From the NCBI GenBank assembly GCA_943370215.1, contig CALRQC020000009.1, forward strand, positions 62,001 through 126,000: DNA of 64,000 bases, in the 5' to 3' direction. The position numbers and the translations under genes were made by a program. This DNA comes from Niveispirillum sp943370215 (GTDB lineage Bacteria; Pseudomonadota; Alphaproteobacteria; Azospirillales; Azospirillaceae). The notes beneath the pieces are model-generated. The model made no database searches. It saw only the letters and a program-made list of their open reading frames with translations, and was not told the DNA's origin. Every line of letters starts with the position of its first letter. Positions within the stretch are counted from its first letter, which is position 1. Below are positions 43,001 through 52,049 of the stretch, piece by piece.

Positions 43001-44281
43001 TCACCCCGCCATATGCCGCAGGGCAGCCAGCAGCTTGTCTGTATCGGATTCCTGATTGAACAGGGCCGGCGTGACGCGGACACAGGCCCCCCGCGCCACG
43101 CCGGCACGATGCACGGTGAAGATGCCGTATTTTTCCAGCAATTGCCGGGAGATGGCGGCGTTCTCCGCCTCCCCCACCACCCCGCGCCGGCGGAAGCTGG
43201 TCAGCCCGCCGGTCAGGCGCGGGTCGGGTGGGGTCAAGATCTCATAGGCCGGATGGTCGCGCAGCGGCTCCGCCCAACGGTCGCGCAGATGGCGCAGCCG
43301 GGCGGCGATGCGATTGGTGCCGATGGACTGGTGAAAATCAATGGCAGCCGGCACCGCCAGCAGCGCCGCCAGATCGCGGGTGCCGGTATGCACGCGGGCG
43401 CGGATATTGTCGGGTGCCGGGTCCATTTCCGCCGGGCTGGGATCGATGTCGGGCACCCGGCCGCGCCGGATATAAAGCGCCCCCACCCCCACCGGCGCGC
43501 CGATCCATTTATGCAGATTATAGCCGACGAAATCCGCCCCTAGACTGTCGGCGGTGAATTCGACCAGCCCGATGGAATGGGCCGCATCGACAATCACATC
43601 CACCCCGCGCGCCCGCGCCATGGCGGTGATTTCCGCCACCGGCAGGATCAAACCGGTGCGATGCGTCAGATGGGTCAACAGCAGCAGCCGGGTTTTCGGA
43701 TGCGCCGTCAGTGCCGCCGCATAGGCATCGATCAGCCCCTGATAGGTTGCCGGTTCCGGCAAGTCGATGCGCACCACCTCCACCCCGCGCCGCTGGCGCA
43801 GCGATGCCATGCCGGCCTGCATGGCATCATAATCCAGATCGGCATAGATCACCGTATCGCCCGGTCGCAGCCGGTTATAGCCGCCGATCAGGGCCAGCAG
43901 CGCCTCCGTGGCGTTGCGGGTGAGGGTAATCTCATCCAGCCCGCAGCCGATCAGGCCGGCCACCCGCTCCACCACCCGCTTGGCATCGGGGCCGAAACTG
44001 CGGCGGGCATAGAAGGAGGTTTCGGCATTCACCCGTGCCTGTTGGCGCTGATATTCCGCCAATACTGGCCGCGCCATCATCACCCAATTGCCGTTTTCCA
44101 ACTGAATGACCTGCTGTGTGACGTCATACTGTGCCGCCACCGACTGCCAGAAGGCACTGTCAGACGGTTCACCACCACCAGTTGGCAGACCGGTGGTGGT
44201 GGCCGCCGCCACAGGCAACAGGCCGGTCCCCAGGGCCAGCCCACCACCCTGCAACAGATGTCGCCGCGTCCAGACCGGCAT
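43001..44281 (-). CDS. Tat-exported class V PLP enzyme (isopenicillin-N-epimerase/PvdN-like)
   Basis: 426 aa. The N-terminus MPVWTRRHLLQGGGLALGTG is a textbook twin-arginine signal (TRRHLL), with cleavage near VAAATT. The mature protein is a class V aminotransferase-fold enzyme: ITLTRNATEALLALIGGYN, DVIVDAAHSIGLVEF (PLP Asp) and the PLP lysine in GYNLHKWIGAPVGVGAL near residue 260. Exported PLP enzymes of this family are rare; PvdN, which remodels the pyoverdine side chain in the Pseudomonas periplasm, is the best-known example. Its ATG overlaps the stop of the TBDR gene (ATGA), so receptor and enzyme are coupled. Confidence 0.88.
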   Translation of the reverse strand: MPVWTRRHLLQGGGLALGTGLLPVAAATTTGLPTGGGEPSDSAFWQSVAAQYDVTQQVIQLENGNWVMMARPVLAEYQRQQARVNAETSFYARRSFGPDAKRVVERVAGLIGCGLDEITLTRNATEALLALIGGYNRLRPGDTVIYADLDYDAMQAGMASLRQRRGVEVVRIDLPEPATYQGLIDAYAAALTAHPKTRLLLLTHLTHRTGLILPVAEITAMARARGVDVIVDAAHSIGLVEFTADSLGADFVGYNLHKWIGAPVGVGALYIRRGRVPDIDPSPAEMDPAPDNIRARVHTGTRDLAALLAVPAAIDFHQSIGTNRIAARLRHLRDRWAEPLRDHPAYEILTPPDPRLTGGLTSFRRRGVVGEAENAAISRQLLEKYGIFTVHRAGVARGACVRVTPALFNQESDTDKLLAALRHMAG

Positions 44282-46686
44282 CAGAACCGCACCTCCACCC
44301 GCGCGTAATATTGGCCGCCATCCGTGTCATAGGGCGCGTTGCGGGAATAGACCAGGCCACGGCTGGCCTGGAAGGTCGCCTCTTCCGGGTAACTGTCGAA
44401 GATGTTTTCGGCGCCGACGCGCAGGGTGACATTTTCCGTCACGTTCCAGCTACCGGCCAGATCGACAAAGCTCTGCGACCCGAAGCTCTGGAATAGGTCA
44501 CCGGTGGCATTGCCGGAACTGTCGGTCCATTTGCCGTAATAGCGCAGCTTGGCCAGCACGCTGAAATCCCCCCAGCGATATTCTGCCGACAGGCTGGCAT
44601 TGTGCTCCGGCAAGCCTTCCTCAAACAGGCGCTTTTGCGTGTCGCTGGCATTCAGCCCGCCGCCGGTCACCCGGGTCTGGTTGTAATTATAGGCGGCGGA
44701 CAGGTGCAGCGTGCCATCGGATACCGGTAGCGCATAGGATGCGACGATATCCAGCCCCCGCGTGCGGGTGTTGAAATCATTGGTGAAGAAGCTGACAGAG
44801 GTGAAGGTATTGGCCCCCGGCACGCCCAGGGCGATCAACCGGTTGCGGATGGCCGGCGTGACGGTGAAGCTGGCCGACTGGCTGAACCGGTCCGTCAGCT
44901 TGATCTGATAGGCATCCACCGTGGCGGTGAAGCCATCGCCGTTCTGATAGGCAAAGCCGGCCGACAGGTTGGTGGATTCCTCCGGCTTCAGCGGCTGGGC
45001 ACCGAAATATTGTGCCACCGGGTTGGACGGCGACAGCCGGCCGGAGGTGAAGGTGTTCAGCGTCACCGTATCCAGCCCCTGCGAGGTGCGGGTGCTGTAA
45101 ACCTGCGCCGGCGTCGGGGCGCGGAAGCCGGTGGAGGCGGAACCGCGCAGGGCCAGCCCTTCCATCAGCTCAATCCGGGTGGAAATCTTGCCGTCGGTTG
45201 TATGGCCGAATTCCGAGAAATCCTCATACCGGCCGGCCAGACCGACGGTCCAGATAGCGGTGATCGGCGCTTCCACATCAATATAGGCGGCGTAGCTGGT
45301 CTGGTCGAAGCGGCCGGCCTGATCCGGGCTGTAGCCGGGGAAACCGTTGGAGCCGGTGGCCAGCCCCTCCGCCGCCCCCGGTCCAACCGCGTAGGAGGCG
45401 TAGTCGCCGGCCACAACCTTGTAGATTTCCTGCCGCCGCTCCCCGCCAAAGGCGATATTCACCGGGCCGGCCAGCAGGCCGCTTTCCCAGGGATAGCTGA
45501 AATCCAGATTGAGGTTCTTTTCTTCCTGGATCAGGGAGCCGGCATCGAAATCGGTCGGGCTGTTGGGGCCGAGGGAGGCGTTCAGGCTCTCCTTCATCTT
45601 GTAATCGATGCGGTTGCGGCCATAGGAGGCGGAAAGATCGGCGCGCAGATCGCCCAGCAGATTGCCGCGCACGCCGCCGACCAGGCTGTAATCCTGATCT
45701 TCCTGCCCGAAGCGGGGGGTGAAGCCGGCCGGATAGAGCCGGTTGGCATTCCAGCCGGGGAACGCCTTGGTCGCCTTATAGACATTGCTGGTATTGGCGG
45801 GGTTGCGCCAGTTGAAATCCGTCCAGCCATCGCCTTCGCCATAGGTGCCGAACAGATAGGCTTCGGCCTTTTCCCCCAGCGGCAGCGCACTGTCCAGCGC
45901 CAGCCGGATGGTTTCCATATCCGGCTGGCCCCAGCGCTGCACCGGGTTGGGCACCTGCAGGCCGGACGATTGCTGGAAGGCGACGGCATCGGCACGCTGG
46001 CGGCTGCGCGAGGTGGCGTCGGCCTTGGACCATTCCACCGTGCCGGTGACATGGCCGCCCTGGCCGACCCCCCAGCCGCCCTGCGCGCCGGCCTGATATT
46101 CGGTGCCGTCGCCCTCGTAATATTGCGACACCTGGCTGAAGGCCTGGAAGCCCGGCTGATCATCCAGAATGACATTGATCACGCCGGCAATGGCGTCCGA
46201 CCCGTACTGTGCCGCCGCGCCGTCGCGCAGCACCTCAATCCGCTTGATGGCAAAGTTGGGGATCTGCGCCAGATCGACGGCCTGCGCCCCGCGTGACCCC
46301 AGCAGGGCCGAGCGATGGCGACGCTTGCCATTGACCAGCACCAGGGTCTGGTCCGGCGACAGGCCGCGCAGCCGCGCCGGGCGGACAAAGGCCTGCCCGT
46401 CAGCCGCCGGCAGGCGCTGCACATTGAAGCTGGGGATGGCCTGGGCCAGGGCATCCACCAGCTCGCTGGACACGGTGCTGTCAATGGTGCTGCCCCCCAC
46501 CACATCGATGGGGGACAGGCTGTTGAAGACGGTGCGCTGGTTGCCGCGCGTCCCGGTGACGATGATTTCTTCCAGCACCACCGGCTCATTGGCGGCCATT
46601 TGCGTGGCCCCCTGGGCGAAGGCCGTGGACAGGCTGGTGGCCAGCATCACCACCGTGATTGCGGTGCCGGTACGGATAATCATCAT
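44281..46686 (-). CDS. TonB-dependent receptor coupled to the PvdN-like enzyme
   Basis: 801 aa. Signal peptide MMIIRTGTAITVVMLATSL ... AFAQ; TonB-box region VVLEEIIVTGTR; plug with RLRGLSPDQTLVLVNGKRRH and EVLRDGAAAQYGSDAIAGVINV, a pattern typical of large alphaproteobacterial/Caulobacter-type TBDRs; barrel ends GGQYYARVEVRF. The start is taken at ATG 46686 because the hydrophobic signal begins there; ATG 46725 would add 13 residues without a ribosome site. The ligand is unknown. The PLP-enzyme gene overlaps its stop. Confidence 0.93.
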   Translation of the reverse strand: MMIIRTGTAITVVMLATSLSTAFAQGATQMAANEPVVLEEIIVTGTRGNQRTVFNSLSPIDVVGGSTIDSTVSSELVDALAQAIPSFNVQRLPAADGQAFVRPARLRGLSPDQTLVLVNGKRRHRSALLGSRGAQAVDLAQIPNFAIKRIEVLRDGAAAQYGSDAIAGVINVILDDQPGFQAFSQVSQYYEGDGTEYQAGAQGGWGVGQGGHVTGTVEWSKADATSRSRQRADAVAFQQSSGLQVPNPVQRWGQPDMETIRLALDSALPLGEKAEAYLFGTYGEGDGWTDFNWRNPANTSNVYKATKAFPGWNANRLYPAGFTPRFGQEDQDYSLVGGVRGNLLGDLRADLSASYGRNRIDYKMKESLNASLGPNSPTDFDAGSLIQEEKNLNLDFSYPWESGLLAGPVNIAFGGERRQEIYKVVAGDYASYAVGPGAAEGLATGSNGFPGYSPDQAGRFDQTSYAAYIDVEAPITAIWTVGLAGRYEDFSEFGHTTDGKISTRIELMEGLALRGSASTGFRAPTPAQVYSTRTSQGLDTVTLNTFTSGRLSPSNPVAQYFGAQPLKPEESTNLSAGFAYQNGDGFTATVDAYQIKLTDRFSQSASFTVTPAIRNRLIALGVPGANTFTSVSFFTNDFNTRTRGLDIVASYALPVSDGTLHLSAAYNYNQTRVTGGGLNASDTQKRLFEEGLPEHNASLSAEYRWGDFSVLAKLRYYGKWTDSSGNATGDLFQSFGSQSFVDLAGSWNVTENVTLRVGAENIFDSYPEEATFQASRGLVYSRNAPYDTDGGQYYARVEVRF

Positions 46687-46897
46687 CAGCTTCACTTCGC
46701 TCCAGGGGGCCCGACGCACCGACATGGGGTGGGGGCCATCGATCAGAATAGCGAAGCGGGATATAAAGCCGACGGATGACGCTTCGGCTGTGGTTCGGTT
46801 ACGCTTACATGATTGTTATATTCAGGTATGCATAAATATTAAATTGGTCTTAAATATCGGCAAAATGCAGCCCTTCCCTGACGCTTAGCCTGGGGGG

Positions 46898-46942
46898 GGG
46901 GCGGATGGTCCGTCGGGATAATACCGGCGCACCATCCGCCCC
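46898..46942 (-). terminator. 12-bp stem hairpin after the flavoenzyme gene
   Basis: GGGGCGGATGGT (46898-46909) pairs perfectly with ACCATCCGCCCC (46931-46942); the loop contains a second small stem (CGTCGG/CCGGCG). It begins 6 bases after the stop of the leftward gene. No U-tract follows, so termination may need a factor. Confidence 0.55.
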
Positions 46943-46947
46943 GGATA

Positions 46948-48459
46948 TCAGGCAGGCTGGATCGCCTGGGCGAACGTGAAGAGGGATTTGGGGTCCACCT
47001 GCTGCTTTACCTTCTGCAGGCGGGGATAATTCTCCCTATAATAGGCATCCTGCCAATTACCCAGGCTGGGATCGGAGAAATTCTGATAGGCACCGATCGC
47101 CTTGGTCCGCTGGTTGGCCAGATTGTAAAAATTCTGCTGCCATTGCAGGTTGGTCGCCACCTGTTCCGGCGGGTCGGTGGGCTGCCACCAATTCATTTCC
47201 ACGGTGAACAGCCAGTCGAAGCCGCGATGCACATAGGCGGTATCTGTCGGCTTCACCTTATTGATGACCCCGCCCACCTGGAAGAATTTGAAGGCCACCG
47301 GCATGGCCGTGCCCGGGATACGGCGGGCCTGTTCCATCATTTCCCCGATGGCGGCTTCGCTGATATTGTCGGCCATCATGTAGCTGGATTTTTCCTGATA
47401 ATAGTATGGGTAGGTGGATTCACCCAGGAAGTCCTGCCCCTCCCAATAGCTAATATCCTTCTTCACCTCCTGCTTTGGGGCCTTGCCCCACCATTCACCG
47501 AAAATGGATTCCAGGGTCTTATTGCATTTATGTAGCTGTCCCAGCACGGACAGCGTCATCCCCTTGCCGGCGCAGCGTTGGGCCAAGCTGGGCATGGTGA
47601 TGCTGATCTTGCTGCCGAATTCCTCCGGCGCACCGGCCAATTGTTTCAACAGGCCATGCAGAACCTTTGTCAGGTCGCCGCTATCCCAGGTGAGATTGAA
47701 CACCGTCACCGTTTCCACCGGGTGGGTTTGCAGGGTAAAGGCGGTGTTGATGCCGAAATTGCCGCCGGCCCCACCCCGGCAGGCCCAGAACAAATCCCGG
47801 TCATGGGTTTCGTTGGCGCTATGCAGATCGCCATCTGCCGTGACCAGATCGGTTGCCGTCAACAGATCGGAGCCGACACCCAGCAGGCGCATGTTGAAAC
47901 CGATCCCACCGCCCAGCAGGAAGCCGGCCGCCCCCACCGCATCGCAGCGGCCATGGGTGATGGTGCGGCCCATCCGTTCCAGGGCCTTGTAGACCAGCGC
48001 GTTGGAAATGCCACCCTCGATACGCACCAGCCCGTCCTTGCCGACAGGCACCACCGCCTTCATCAGCGACATGTCGATCAACAAGCCGGGCGTGGAGGAG
48101 AAGCCGGCATAATTATGCCCGCCGGAGCGCACGGCGAAGGGCTTGTTGTGCTTTTTCACCCACTGGATGCAGGCCAGCACATCCTCCGCCTTTTCACAAC
48201 GGGCGATCCCCTGGGGCGGGATGTTGTAGCGCAGGTTATTGGGACGGGAGACATCGGCAAAGAACGGATCTTCCGGGCGCAGCACCGGCCCCTTCATCGC
48301 CTTGGCCAGATCGCTCCAGGCGGACGGGGGCGGGCAATAGGCCCGGTCGCCATCGGCGGCACGGGCCAGCCGCACCGGCCCCGGCATCTGTGTAGCAACC
48401 GCCAGCCCCCCCAGGCCGGCCAGGAAAGAACGGCGGTTATGTTCAATTCTGCGTAGCAT
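46948..48459 (-). CDS. Exported berberine-bridge-type FAD oxidoreductase
   Basis: 503 aa. Twin-arginine signal HNRRSFLAGLGGLAVATQMP then LARAAD. FAD_binding_4 domain: VRSGGHNYAGFSSTPGLL, whose His is the covalent flavin site, and GRCDAVGAAGFLLGGGIGF, whose Cys suits bicovalent flavinylation. The C-terminal BBE motif YYRENYPRLQKVKQQVDP is present. Such enzymes oxidise sugars, oligosaccharides or alkaloid-like molecules with oxygen. A palindrome CCTATCGCATAGG (48474-48486) lies just upstream. It sits between two TBDR genes on the same strand, suggesting action on an imported ligand in the periplasm. Confidence 0.9.
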   Translation of the reverse strand: MLRRIEHNRRSFLAGLGGLAVATQMPGPVRLARAADGDRAYCPPPSAWSDLAKAMKGPVLRPEDPFFADVSRPNNLRYNIPPQGIARCEKAEDVLACIQWVKKHNKPFAVRSGGHNYAGFSSTPGLLIDMSLMKAVVPVGKDGLVRIEGGISNALVYKALERMGRTITHGRCDAVGAAGFLLGGGIGFNMRLLGVGSDLLTATDLVTADGDLHSANETHDRDLFWACRGGAGGNFGINTAFTLQTHPVETVTVFNLTWDSGDLTKVLHGLLKQLAGAPEEFGSKISITMPSLAQRCAGKGMTLSVLGQLHKCNKTLESIFGEWWGKAPKQEVKKDISYWEGQDFLGESTYPYYYQEKSSYMMADNISEAAIGEMMEQARRIPGTAMPVAFKFFQVGGVINKVKPTDTAYVHRGFDWLFTVEMNWWQPTDPPEQVATNLQWQQNFYNLANQRTKAIGAYQNFSDPSLGNWQDAYYRENYPRLQKVKQQVDPKSLFTFAQAIQPA

Positions 48460-48473
48460 GATGCCTCCGATAT

Positions 48474-48486
48474 CCTATCGCATAGG
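48474..48486. promoter_or_regulatory. Palindrome CCTATCGCATAGG before the flavoenzyme gene
   Basis: A 5-bp perfect dyad (CCTAT/ATAGG) around CGC, 15 bases before the start codon, in a 138-bp intergenic space. A local operator is possible; the regulator is unknown. Confidence 0.3.
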
Positions 48487-48566
48487 TTTATCAGGGCATA
48501 TGCACGTTGCGCAAGGTTTCAGGAGACAATCAGAACTGTTCTACAATCAAAACGTCACAGCACCGT

Positions 48567-48590
48567 GGGGCGGCGGCTTCCCGCCGCCCC
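48567..48590 (-). terminator. 10-bp GC hairpin after the siderophore-receptor gene
   Basis: GGGGCGGCGG (48567-48576), loop CTTC, CCGCCGCCCC (48581-48590). It is 8 bases past the stop of the leftward TBDR gene. A GTTTTG run follows 16 bases later on the transcript, so it probably works as a terminator. Confidence 0.65.
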
Positions 48591-48597
48591 ATCATTG

Positions 48598-50712
48598 TCA
48601 CCAGTAGAATTTTACGCTGAGAGAGGCGTTGCGCGCCTCTCCGACGCTGCTGAAGCTCCAATATTTCCGATTGAACAGGTTGTTGATATTGCCCGTAATG
48701 TCGGCCCGGCGGCCGGCAATGCTGGTGCTGTACTGGAAGCCGGCATTGGCCACCACCCGGCTGGGCACATAGAGCTGGTTATCATCCGCCACCGGCCCCC
48801 GGCCGAAATAGCGGATATTGCCATGCAGGCGCAGCCCTTCCACCCACGGCACCTGATAATCGGCATTGGCCAGCCACTGCCAGCGCGATGCCTCTGCCGG
48901 GATGTGGCCGCGCAGCGCCTCATTGCCGGCGGACACTTTGTCGATGGTGGGATCAAGATACAAGGTGCCCACGCCCAGGCGCAGATCATCATTCACCCGG
49001 TAGGCGCCGGTGAATTCCACCCCCTTATAGATATTCAAACCATCCTGGGACAGATAGCGGCGCCCCCCCCTCTCATTGATGATCTGGTTGGCCCGTTCAA
49101 CCCGGAAAGCCGCCGCCGTCAGGCTGACCCCGCCATGGTCATATTTCGCCCCCCCCTCATATTGTTTGGAGATGGTGGCGTCGAGAACCTCGCCGGCATT
49201 GGCATATTCACCGCCCACGCGGGTGCCACCCTCCATGGATTCCACATAAGAACCGTAGAGCGAGATATATTCCGCCGGCTTGTGGATCAGCGCGAAGGTG
49301 GGGGTGGTGGCGGTGGTGCGATAGCCGCTATCCACTGTGGGGTCGCCATCCAGATCCAGCAGCTTGTACTTTGTGTGGCGGGCACCGATGATCGCCTGCC
49401 ATTGCGAGCCGAAATGCAGCGTGTCGGAGACGAACAAAGCCGTCTGCCTTTGGTCCGACGGGCTGCCCGCCGTGCTGAAATCAAGATCGCGGGTCACTAG
49501 GAAACGCTGCGGCTGATAGATATTGCCGTTGAAATCATTGTTCCAGTAGGAGGTGAGCGCGCCGAAATCGGACAGGGTCCGGTGCAGCGCCACACCCGCC
49601 ACCAGTTCATGCCGGATCGGCCCCGTCTCCACCTTGCCCTGCACCATCCCCTGACCGAAATGGGCCTGGTCGGTCTCGGCGAAATTATAGGCGTAGCCCT
49701 GATAATCGCCGGCGCGATTCAGCATATAGGCGAACATCTTGTTCGACTGATGGTTCTTGCGCGTATAGCCGTAATTCAGTTTGGCGGTCCAATCATCCGC
49801 CAGATCCCAATCCAGCCCGGTGGCAACGCTGGTGGTGCGGGTGCGGTAATAGGAATTATCGACGTTCAGATTGTCATAATCATAGGTCGGTTCCGGCAGA
49901 ACCGTGCCCTGATACCCGGTCCAATAAAAATGGAAGGGCTCATGCTCCAGCTTGCTGGCCTCATGCGTGGCGGTGGCGTGCCAGCGCAGATCGGGCGTGA
50001 TGGCATAATCCAGCGCCAGCGACCCCACCCAGCGATTGACCCCCGCCTTGGTATAGGCCTTCCCCTGTTCCCCGGCCAGATTGAGGCGATAACCCAGCCT
50101 GCCATCCCCCACCGGGCCACCGGCATCGATATGGCCATAGCGGACGCCGGGATTGCGGTAGCCCAGTTCGGTGGTCAGCATCGGCTGCGCCGTGGGGCGC
50201 TTGGTATTATAAAGGATGGCCCCGCCCGGCGCGCCGAAACCATACATGAAGCCGGTCAGCCCCTTCAGCGCCTGTACCGTTTCCACCGATTCCAGCGGGA
50301 AGTCGCTACCCCAATAGAGCACCAGCGGCACATTATCGATATAGTAGTTGCGCACGCCCAGACCCCGGATCTGGGTGCCCCACCAATTGGTGGTGCCGGA
50401 ACTGGCATAGGAGAAGACGCCGGGATCATTGATGAAGACCTGGCCAATGCTGGTGGCCTGACGCCGCGCAATTTCGTCCTTGTCCACCACGGTAATGGAA
50501 TAAGGCGTGTCGAGAATGCTCTTTTCCCCCAGCGCCCCGCTGCTGACCGGCTGTTTCAGCCGTTCAAGGGTGCCGATGACGACGATATCGTCCGCCGTCA
50601 CCCGCTGGGCCACTTGCTCCGCCGCCTGTTCCTGCTGCGCCGATACGGGTGCCGTCAGTGCACCCAGCAGCCACAGGGCGGCACCCGCCCGCAACATCCC
50701 CTTTACATTCAT
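48598..50712 (-). CDS. TonB-dependent siderophore receptor
   Basis: 704 aa. Signal peptide MNVKGMLRAGAALWLLGALT ... VSAQQ. Then a TonB-box-like DDIVVIGTL, plug with YSITVVDKDEIARRQATSIG, and VETVQALKGLTGFMYGFGAPGGAI; barrel ends RNASLSVKFYW. The plug pattern fits the FpvA/FhuE-type TIGR01783 siderophore receptors, though without an N-terminal STN signalling domain. ATG 50712 follows GGGGGTACCG; an ATG at 50724 is less likely. A Fur-box-like sequence about 50 bp upstream supports iron regulation. Confidence 0.92.
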   Translation of the reverse strand: MNVKGMLRAGAALWLLGALTAPVSAQQEQAAEQVAQRVTADDIVVIGTLERLKQPVSSGALGEKSILDTPYSITVVDKDEIARRQATSIGQVFINDPGVFSYASSGTTNWWGTQIRGLGVRNYYIDNVPLVLYWGSDFPLESVETVQALKGLTGFMYGFGAPGGAILYNTKRPTAQPMLTTELGYRNPGVRYGHIDAGGPVGDGRLGYRLNLAGEQGKAYTKAGVNRWVGSLALDYAITPDLRWHATATHEASKLEHEPFHFYWTGYQGTVLPEPTYDYDNLNVDNSYYRTRTTSVATGLDWDLADDWTAKLNYGYTRKNHQSNKMFAYMLNRAGDYQGYAYNFAETDQAHFGQGMVQGKVETGPIRHELVAGVALHRTLSDFGALTSYWNNDFNGNIYQPQRFLVTRDLDFSTAGSPSDQRQTALFVSDTLHFGSQWQAIIGARHTKYKLLDLDGDPTVDSGYRTTATTPTFALIHKPAEYISLYGSYVESMEGGTRVGGEYANAGEVLDATISKQYEGGAKYDHGGVSLTAAAFRVERANQIINERGGRRYLSQDGLNIYKGVEFTGAYRVNDDLRLGVGTLYLDPTIDKVSAGNEALRGHIPAEASRWQWLANADYQVPWVEGLRLHGNIRYFGRGPVADDNQLYVPSRVVANAGFQYSTSIAGRRADITGNINNLFNRKYWSFSSVGEARNASLSVKFYW

Positions 50713-50758
50713 CGGTACCCCCAACCCCTATTATCGACATTCATAATTCGCGCACATG

Positions 50759-50783
50759 ATTAATAAGAGTCGTTCGCATTATC
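50759..50783 (-). promoter_or_regulatory. Fur-box-like site upstream of the siderophore receptor
   Basis: Read leftward, GATAATGCGAACGACTCTT matches the classical 19-base Fur consensus GATAATGATAATCATTATC at 12 positions, including the whole first hexamer. It lies in the 218-bp divergent space between the receptor and hisC, 47 bp from the receptor start. Confidence 0.5.
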
Positions 50784-50930
50784 AAATTATTGCAGCGGAT
50801 GGCAGCCGTGCGGCGGATGGGCAGCAGCCTTCTGGCGGGAGGGGCGTGCAATCGGCCAGCAATATCCCTATGTTACTCAACCCTGCTTTCCGGTGCGGCC
50901 AGGGCCGCCTACGACGATTGGTGATTGGGA

Positions 50931-51989
50931 ATGAGCCGTTTCTGGAGCCCCCTTGTTCACAGCCTGACCCCCTATGTGGCGGGTGAACAGCCCCGGATTC
51001 ATGGCCTGATCAAGCTGAACACCAATGAGAACCCCTATGGCCCCTCCCCGCGCACGCTGGCGGCCATCAAGGCGGCGGTGGATGACACGCTGCGCCTGTA
51101 CCCGGACCCGACGGGGCTGGCCCTGCGGCAGGTGATTGCCGACAGCCACGGCCTGTCGGTGGATGAGGTGTTTGTCGGCAATGGGTCGGACGAGGTGCTG
51201 GCCCACTGTTTCCAGGCGCTGCTGAACCATGATCAGCCGCTGCTGTTCCCCGATATCAGCTATAGTTTCTATCCAACCTATTGCCGGCTCTACGGTATTG
51301 AGTACCGCACCATCCCGCTGGATGCGGCGATGCGGGTGCAGGTGGCGGATTACACGGTGCCCTGTGGCGCCATCATCCTGCCCAACCCCAACGCCCCCAC
51401 CGGCATTGCCCTGCCGCTGGCAGAGATTGAAACGCTGCTGCGCGACCATCCCGATCAGGTGGTGGTGATTGACGAGGCCTATGTGGATTTCGGCGCGGAG
51501 AGTGCCATCCCGCTGGTCAAGACCTATCCCAACCTGCTGGTGATCCACACCTTTTCCAAGTCGCGCAGCCTGGCGGGGCTGCGCGTCGGCTTTGCCGTGG
51601 GCCAGCGCCCGTTGATTGAGGCGATGGAACGGGTGAAGGACAGTTTCAATTCCTACCCGCTGGACCGGCTGGCCCTGGCCGGTGCCGTGGCCGCCTGGAC
51701 CGATCAGGACTGGTTCGAAACCCACCGCCAGCGCATCATCGCCAGCCGGGAGGCGCTGACGGCTGCGCTGCAGGGGCTGGGGTTCGAGGTGCTGCCCTCC
51801 GCCGCCAACTTCCTGTTCGCCCGCCACCCGGACCGCGCCGGCAAGGAACTGGCCGCCGCGCTGCGGGAAAAAGCCATCCTGATCCGGCACTTCCAGAAGG
51901 ACCGGATCGGGGACTTCCTGCGGATTACCATCGGCACGGAGGCGGAGTGCGCGCGGCTGGTGGCGGCGTTGGGGGAGGTTTTGGGGTGA
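50931..51989 (+). CDS. hisC: Histidinol-phosphate aminotransferase
   Basis: 352 aa, fold type I aminotransferase. Marks: LIKLNTNENPYGPSPRTLAA near residue 28, LRLYPDPTGLALRQVIAD, VFVGNGSDEVL near 82, LPNPNAPTGIAL near 150, DEAYVDF near 180, and the PLP lysine in HTFSKSRSLAGLRVGF near 210. Catalyses step 7 of histidine synthesis; some HisC-like enzymes act on aromatic keto acids. ATG 50931 is used; TTG 50925 is in frame. It stands apart from other his genes, bordering an AT-rich insert. Confidence 0.93.
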   Translation: MSRFWSPLVHSLTPYVAGEQPRIHGLIKLNTNENPYGPSPRTLAAIKAAVDDTLRLYPDPTGLALRQVIADSHGLSVDEVFVGNGSDEVLAHCFQALLNHDQPLLFPDISYSFYPTYCRLYGIEYRTIPLDAAMRVQVADYTVPCGAIILPNPNAPTGIALPLAEIETLLRDHPDQVVVIDEAYVDFGAESAIPLVKTYPNLLVIHTFSKSRSLAGLRVGFAVGQRPLIEAMERVKDSFNSYPLDRLALAGAVAAWTDQDWFETHRQRIIASREALTAALQGLGFEVLPSAANFLFARHPDRAGKELAAALREKAILIRHFQKDRIGDFLRITIGTEAECARLVAALGEVLG

Positions 51990-52023
51990 GGGGTGGCTTA
52001 GTTAATGGGCACTGTCCCTCACC
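51985..52023. repeat. Inverted repeat GGTGAGGG/CCCTCACC at the island's left edge
   Basis: GGTGAGGG (51985-51992) covers the hisC stop codon and pairs with CCCTCACC (52016-52023) around 23 bases. It marks where composition drops from high to low GC. It may be the hisC terminator or a trace of insertion. Confidence 0.4.
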
Positions 52024-52049
52024 TAACATTGGTGGGAAAGATATAGGAA

